From NCBI GenBank assembly GCA_022710085.1, contig JAKLHP010000043.1:1-7011 (forward strand): a stretch of DNA of 7,011 nt, in the 5' to 3' direction. The DNA comes from Patescibacteria group bacterium (GTDB taxonomy: Bacteria; Patescibacteriota; Minisyncoccia; Moranbacterales; JAKLHP01). Below are positions 4,581-7,011 of this stretch, one piece after another (positions within the stretch are counted from its first letter, which is position 1; every line of letters begins with the position of its first letter). The notes under the pieces were generated by a model. That model searched no databases, was not told where the DNA came from, and worked only from the letters and a program-made list of their open reading frames with translations. A program made the position numbers and the translations under genes.

Positions 4581-6041
4581 ATGAACTGCCAATCAAAAAT
4601 TTTTCAAAAATTGAAATTTATTTCTTTGAGATATTTAAAATTTTTTGTTGCATTTGTTTTTATCTCCTCTTTGTTTCTTTTTTCCGGGTGCTTCAAGGAA
4701 GAAAATCCTCAATACAAAGTTGATTTGGAAGTCTGGGGAGTTTTTGACAACAGCGATGTCCTGGATAAGTTAGCCAGTGAATACAAAAAAATAAATCCCC
4801 ATATTGGAGAAATTAAGTATCGAAAGTTCACTGTTGATTCTTACAAAAAAGATCTTATAAATGCTTTGGCTTCAGGCCAAGGTCCTGATATCTTTTTAAT
4901 TCACAACACCTGGCTTCCTTCTTTTCAAGATAAAGTCGAACCGTTCTCCGATGTGATTTTGGGAGAAAAGCAATTTAGGGATAACTTTGTCGATGTAGTG
5001 GTAACTGATTTTCTCTTAGACGGAAAGATATATGCCGTTCCTTTGTCGGTAGATTCTCTGGCGCTTTATTATAACAAAGATCTTTTGAATTCTCAGGGAA
5101 TCACTACTCCTCCAAAAACCTGGGAAGAGTTTAACAATGATATAAGAAAATTAGTTAGGATAGATCAATTCGATAATATTACTCAGGCCGGAGCAGCGCT
5201 GGGAACATCTTATAATATAAATCGCTCTACTGATGTTCTGGGTCTTCTTATGTTTCAAAATGGAGTAAATATGGTTGATGCGGAAAAAACAGGAGCTACA
5301 TTTGATAAAACTATAAATATGGGAGGCAACAGCGTCAGGGCCGGAGAAAATGCGCTTGAATTTTATTCTCAATTTGCCAGAAAAAATTCTTCTGTTTATA
5401 CTTGGAATCCGAGAATGCATTATTCAATCGATTCTTTTTATGAGGGAACTACGGCGATGATGATTAATTACTCCTGGCATTATAGCACAATAAAAAATAA
5501 AAATTCAAAACTTAATTTTGCTATTGCTCAGGTTCCCCAGCTCAATCTGGAAAATCCTTCAAACTATGCCAATTACTGGGGGTTGACCGTTTCCAAGAAT
5601 AAAATATTGAGCCAAGCTCAAAAGAAAAAAAACCAAGAGAATGGTCTTACGGAGGCGAATTACAATCAGGTTCGGATGGTTGAATCCTGGCAATTTATCA
5701 AGTATCTGGGAGTCAATAGCAACAAGAACGTAACCCTTTTTAATGGAATTACCGGAAACAGCCAAACATTTTCAATCCAGGATGATCCGACTGAAATGTA
5801 TCTTCAGGAAACAGCCAAACCGGCAGCCAGAAGAGATCTGATTGAGAAACAAAAGAACGATCCAATCCTCGGTCCTTTTGCTTATGGAAATTTGATTGCT
5901 AAGAGCTGGTATCAAAAAGATCCTGAAACTACCGAACAGATTCTCGCAGAAACCATTGATTCTGTTAATTTGGGAGAAAAAACTGTTTATGAAGCTTTAC
6001 GTTTAGCGGCTAGCAGGGTAAGCCAGCTGATGAAAAAATAA
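4581..6041 (+). CDS. extracellular solute-binding lipoprotein, family 1 (MalE/UgpB-like)
   Basis: This is a protein of 486 residues. Its N-terminus has a basic region, a hydrophobic core (21-35) and a lipobox-like FSGC with Cys37, so it is probably a lipid-anchored periplasmic or surface protein. The -3 residue is F rather than the usual L. Family-1 substrate-binding features are DLEVWGVFDNSDVLDKLASEY (first strand and helix), ALASGQGPDIFLIHNTWLPS, the signature segment GKIYAVPLSVDSLALYYNKDLL followed by PPKTWEEF, MINYSWHY, and NYWGLTVSKN. Proteins of this type bind sugars, oligosaccharides or glycerol-phosphate compounds for ABC import. No permease or ATPase gene is present in the window, so the partner is unlinked or the protein has another role. 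Only a poor ribosome site (AAGAGCAAG) precedes the ATG. It is co-directional and closely spaced with the methyltransferase and with the pilin-like gene 20 nt downstream. Confidence 0.88.
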   Translation: MNCQSKIFQKLKFISLRYLKFFVAFVFISSLFLFSGCFKEENPQYKVDLEVWGVFDNSDVLDKLASEYKKINPHIGEIKYRKFTVDSYKKDLINALASGQGPDIFLIHNTWLPSFQDKVEPFSDVILGEKQFRDNFVDVVVTDFLLDGKIYAVPLSVDSLALYYNKDLLNSQGITTPPKTWEEFNNDIRKLVRIDQFDNITQAGAALGTSYNINRSTDVLGLLMFQNGVNMVDAEKTGATFDKTINMGGNSVRAGENALEFYSQFARKNSSVYTWNPRMHYSIDSFYEGTTAMMINYSWHYSTIKNKNSKLNFAIAQVPQLNLENPSNYANYWGLTVSKNKILSQAQKKKNQENGLTEANYNQVRMVESWQFIKYLGVNSNKNVTLFNGITGNSQTFSIQDDPTEMYLQETAKPAARRDLIEKQKNDPILGPFAYGNLIAKSWYQKDPETTEQILAETIDSVNLGEKTVYEALRLAASRVSQLMKK

Positions 6042-6061
6042 TAAAAAAACAGAAAATTAAA

Positions 6062-6502
6062 ATGGAAAATCGTAACGTAAAATTTAAAAATAATTGTATC
6101 AAGATATTCGGCGGATTCCTTCTGGTTGCTATCCTGGCTTCTCTTGTTTTTCCATTTTCAGCCAATGCGGCCTTAGTCCCTTGCGGAAAGAAAAGCGATT
6201 CCGGAATGTGCACGCTTTGTGATTTGATTGTCGGAATAAAAGGAATTATGGATTACGGTTTTAAGATAATGGTCATTGTGGCTATTGCAATGGTAACCAT
6301 CGCCGGGATTGTTTATATAATTTCAGCCGGAGATGAAGGCATGATGGGCACAGCCAAGCACTTGCTTAAAAATGCGCTGATTGGGTTTGCCATAATTCTT
6401 GGAGCTTGGCTTATGATCAACACGACCATGCGGATACTTGGAGCCAAAAGTGATTTAGGGATAGGAGTCACAGGCTGGAATACGTTTACATGCGATAAAT
6501 AA
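6062..6502 (+). CDS. VirB2/TrbC-like pilin family small membrane protein
   Basis: This is a protein of 146 residues. It has a signal peptide (basic 1-15, hydrophobic 16-33) with likely cleavage after Ala36 (SANA before ALVP). A short Cys-containing segment follows (C41, C50, C53 in CGKKSDSGMCTLC). Two membrane helices lie at about 65-89 (YGFKIMVIVAIAMVTIAGIVYI...) and 104-125 (NALIGFAIILGAWLMINTTM), joined by a short loop SAGDEGMMGTAKH. This two-helix hairpin after a cleaved leader is the VirB2/TrbC pilin layout, known from conjugative type IV secretion, and such proteins are common in Patescibacteria, often several in a row. A polymerising pilin role is inferred. A fourth Cys (C144) near the end could pair with the N-terminal ones. 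No Shine-Dalgarno is seen before the ATG. It lies between the solute-binding lipoprotein and the secreted Cys-rich gene. Confidence 0.82.
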   Translation: MENRNVKFKNNCIKIFGGFLLVAILASLVFPFSANAALVPCGKKSDSGMCTLCDLIVGIKGIMDYGFKIMVIVAIAMVTIAGIVYIISAGDEGMMGTAKHLLKNALIGFAIILGAWLMINTTMRILGAKSDLGIGVTGWNTFTCDK

Positions 6503-6580
6503 GTTCAGTCTTTGAAACAACTCGACTTGAGATTTTTTAAAAGTAATTAGGTTTGTTGTAAATTTTTAATAAAAATAAAA

Positions 6581-7011
6581 ATGAAAAAGTATTTATTCTT
6601 GTTTAGCCTGCTTGCATTTATTTTTTTATTTTTCTCCTTCGTTACTAAGGCAGATACTCAGCTTTGCGGTTCAGGATACCCTGCTTGCCCAACAGGTTTT
6701 ACTTGCACAGATAATAGCGGAATGTATAACGAATGTACGGTAACTGTTAATAGCCAAGTCGGAGCATCTTGTGTAAATAGTACAAATTGTACCAAGGGAT
6801 TAAAATGTCTGAAAAGTGGGAGTAGTTGCTCTTGTCAAAAGGAAAGTACCCAAGGAGAAGCTTGTGAAAATGCGTTCGAACAAAATACTCCTGGCCCTGG
6901 AAATACTCCTGGCCCAACATCTTCAATAACAATCGAATTTCCCAATCCTTTGACATACGATACCGTAGAGGGATTTTTGGGAAATGTCCTAAGCACAATC
7001 AGGAGTGTAAT
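6581..7011 (+). CDS. 5' part of a secreted Cys-rich protein with a probable pilin-like C-terminal domain
   Basis: The frame is open from the ATG at 6581 to the right edge (143 codons plus 2 bases), so the 3' end is missing. A signal peptide (MKKYLFLFSLLAFIFLFFSF) has likely cleavage after Ala24 (TKA before DT). Residues 29-95 hold ten Cys, with PACPTGFTC and CVNSTNCTKGLKC resembling small disulfide-bonded repeats. A Pro/Gly linker with two NTPGP units follows (102-112). Residues 117-143 (TIEFPNPLTYDTVEGFLGNV, then LSTIRSV) match, from memory, the segment that precedes the first membrane helix in Patescibacteria pilin-like proteins. The missing part is therefore expected to contain two membrane helices. 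It lies 78 nt after the preceding pilin-like gene. There is no Shine-Dalgarno; the start was chosen by the signal peptide directly following the ATG. I infer a surface-exposed disulfide-stabilised domain on a membrane or pilus base. Confidence 0.8.
   Translation, partial: MKKYLFLFSLLAFIFLFFSFVTKADTQLCGSGYPACPTGFTCTDNSGMYNECTVTVNSQVGASCVNSTNCTKGLKCLKSGSSCSCQKESTQGEACENAFEQNTPGPGNTPGPTSSITIEFPNPLTYDTVEGFLGNVLSTIRSV
6883..6915 (+). repeat. in-gene direct repeat encoding NTPGPG-NTPGP
   Basis: AAATACTCCTGGCCC occurs at 6883-6897 and 6901-6915 (15 identical bases, period 18). It encodes two units of a flexible Pro/Gly linker between the Cys-rich and the pilin-like parts. It is in frame, so copy-number change would alter linker length only. 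Confidence 0.8.

Noticed and set aside
6520..6540. Terminator between the pilin-like and Cys-rich genes (CTCG-ACT-TGAG then ATTTTTT)
   Set aside because: The stem has only four pairs, one of them G-T, with a three-base loop; too weak to call.
6747..6998. 83-residue - strand frame opposite the Cys-rich gene
   Set aside because: Antisense to an open frame with a clear signal peptide and regular Cys pattern; no signals of its own.
1..7011. Recoded TGA (Gly), as in some Patescibacteria lineages
   Set aside because: TGA ends the genes at 1560 and 2711 at sensible places, and no frame needs TGA read through.
1..7011. CRISPR array, rRNA, insertion sequence or transposase
   Set aside because: No regularly spaced repeats of suitable length, no rRNA-like stretch and no transposase motif was seen on either strand.

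Overview
The window looks like chromosome from an AT-rich bacterium using the standard code (TGA is a real stop for the genes ending at 1560 and 2711). My best guess is a member of the Candidate Phyla Radiation (Patescibacteria, for example a Parcubacteria/Moranbacteria-type genome). The basis is family resemblance from memory: the VirB2/pilin-like small membrane protein, the secreted Cys-rich protein with an 'FPNPL..DTVE.FLG..L..I' segment, and the orphan family-1 solute-binding lipoprotein. All protein-coding genes lie on the + strand; only tRNA-Ser is on the - strand.

Layout. Positions 2-355 hold the 3' end of a gene that starts outside the window. It is followed by tRNA-Pro(TGG) at 361-431 and a strong hairpin terminator. 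A gene-free stretch of about 400 bases leads to an island of two parallel transcription units. Unit A runs from a consensus promoter at 718-746 through a 236-residue unknown protein (850-1560) and an overlapping 384-residue membrane protein with SH3-like and lectin-like extracytoplasmic domains (1557-2711), and ends at a terminator (2729-2779). Unit B runs from an almost identical promoter (2891-2919) through a 240-residue unknown protein (3008-3730) to a terminator (3768-3818) that is base-for-base the same 51-bp sequence as that of unit A. The island ends against the 3' end of tRNA-Ser(CGA) (3819-3904, - strand).

After that comes more AT-rich sequence. It holds a small SAM-dependent methyltransferase that appears to be leaderless, a solute-binding lipoprotein, a pilin-like two-helix membrane protein, and the beginning of a secreted Cys-rich protein running off the right edge. 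These four genes are closely spaced and co-directional, and the last three are exported or membrane proteins.

The most interesting part is the 718-3818 island. Its two units share the promoter including the spacer (28 of 29 bases), an upstream TTATTTAA box at the same distance, a pair of 7-bp direct repeats of 13-bp period starting at the predicted +1, a GGAGGTG ribosome site with the same spacing, a hairpin near the stop codon, and an identical terminator. The 7-mers differ between units (GTTGACC versus GTTAATC), but within each unit both copies carry the same changes. The two lead proteins are of equal length and share a faint motif. This looks like a repeated regulated cassette of unknown function. 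I did not recognise either lead protein.
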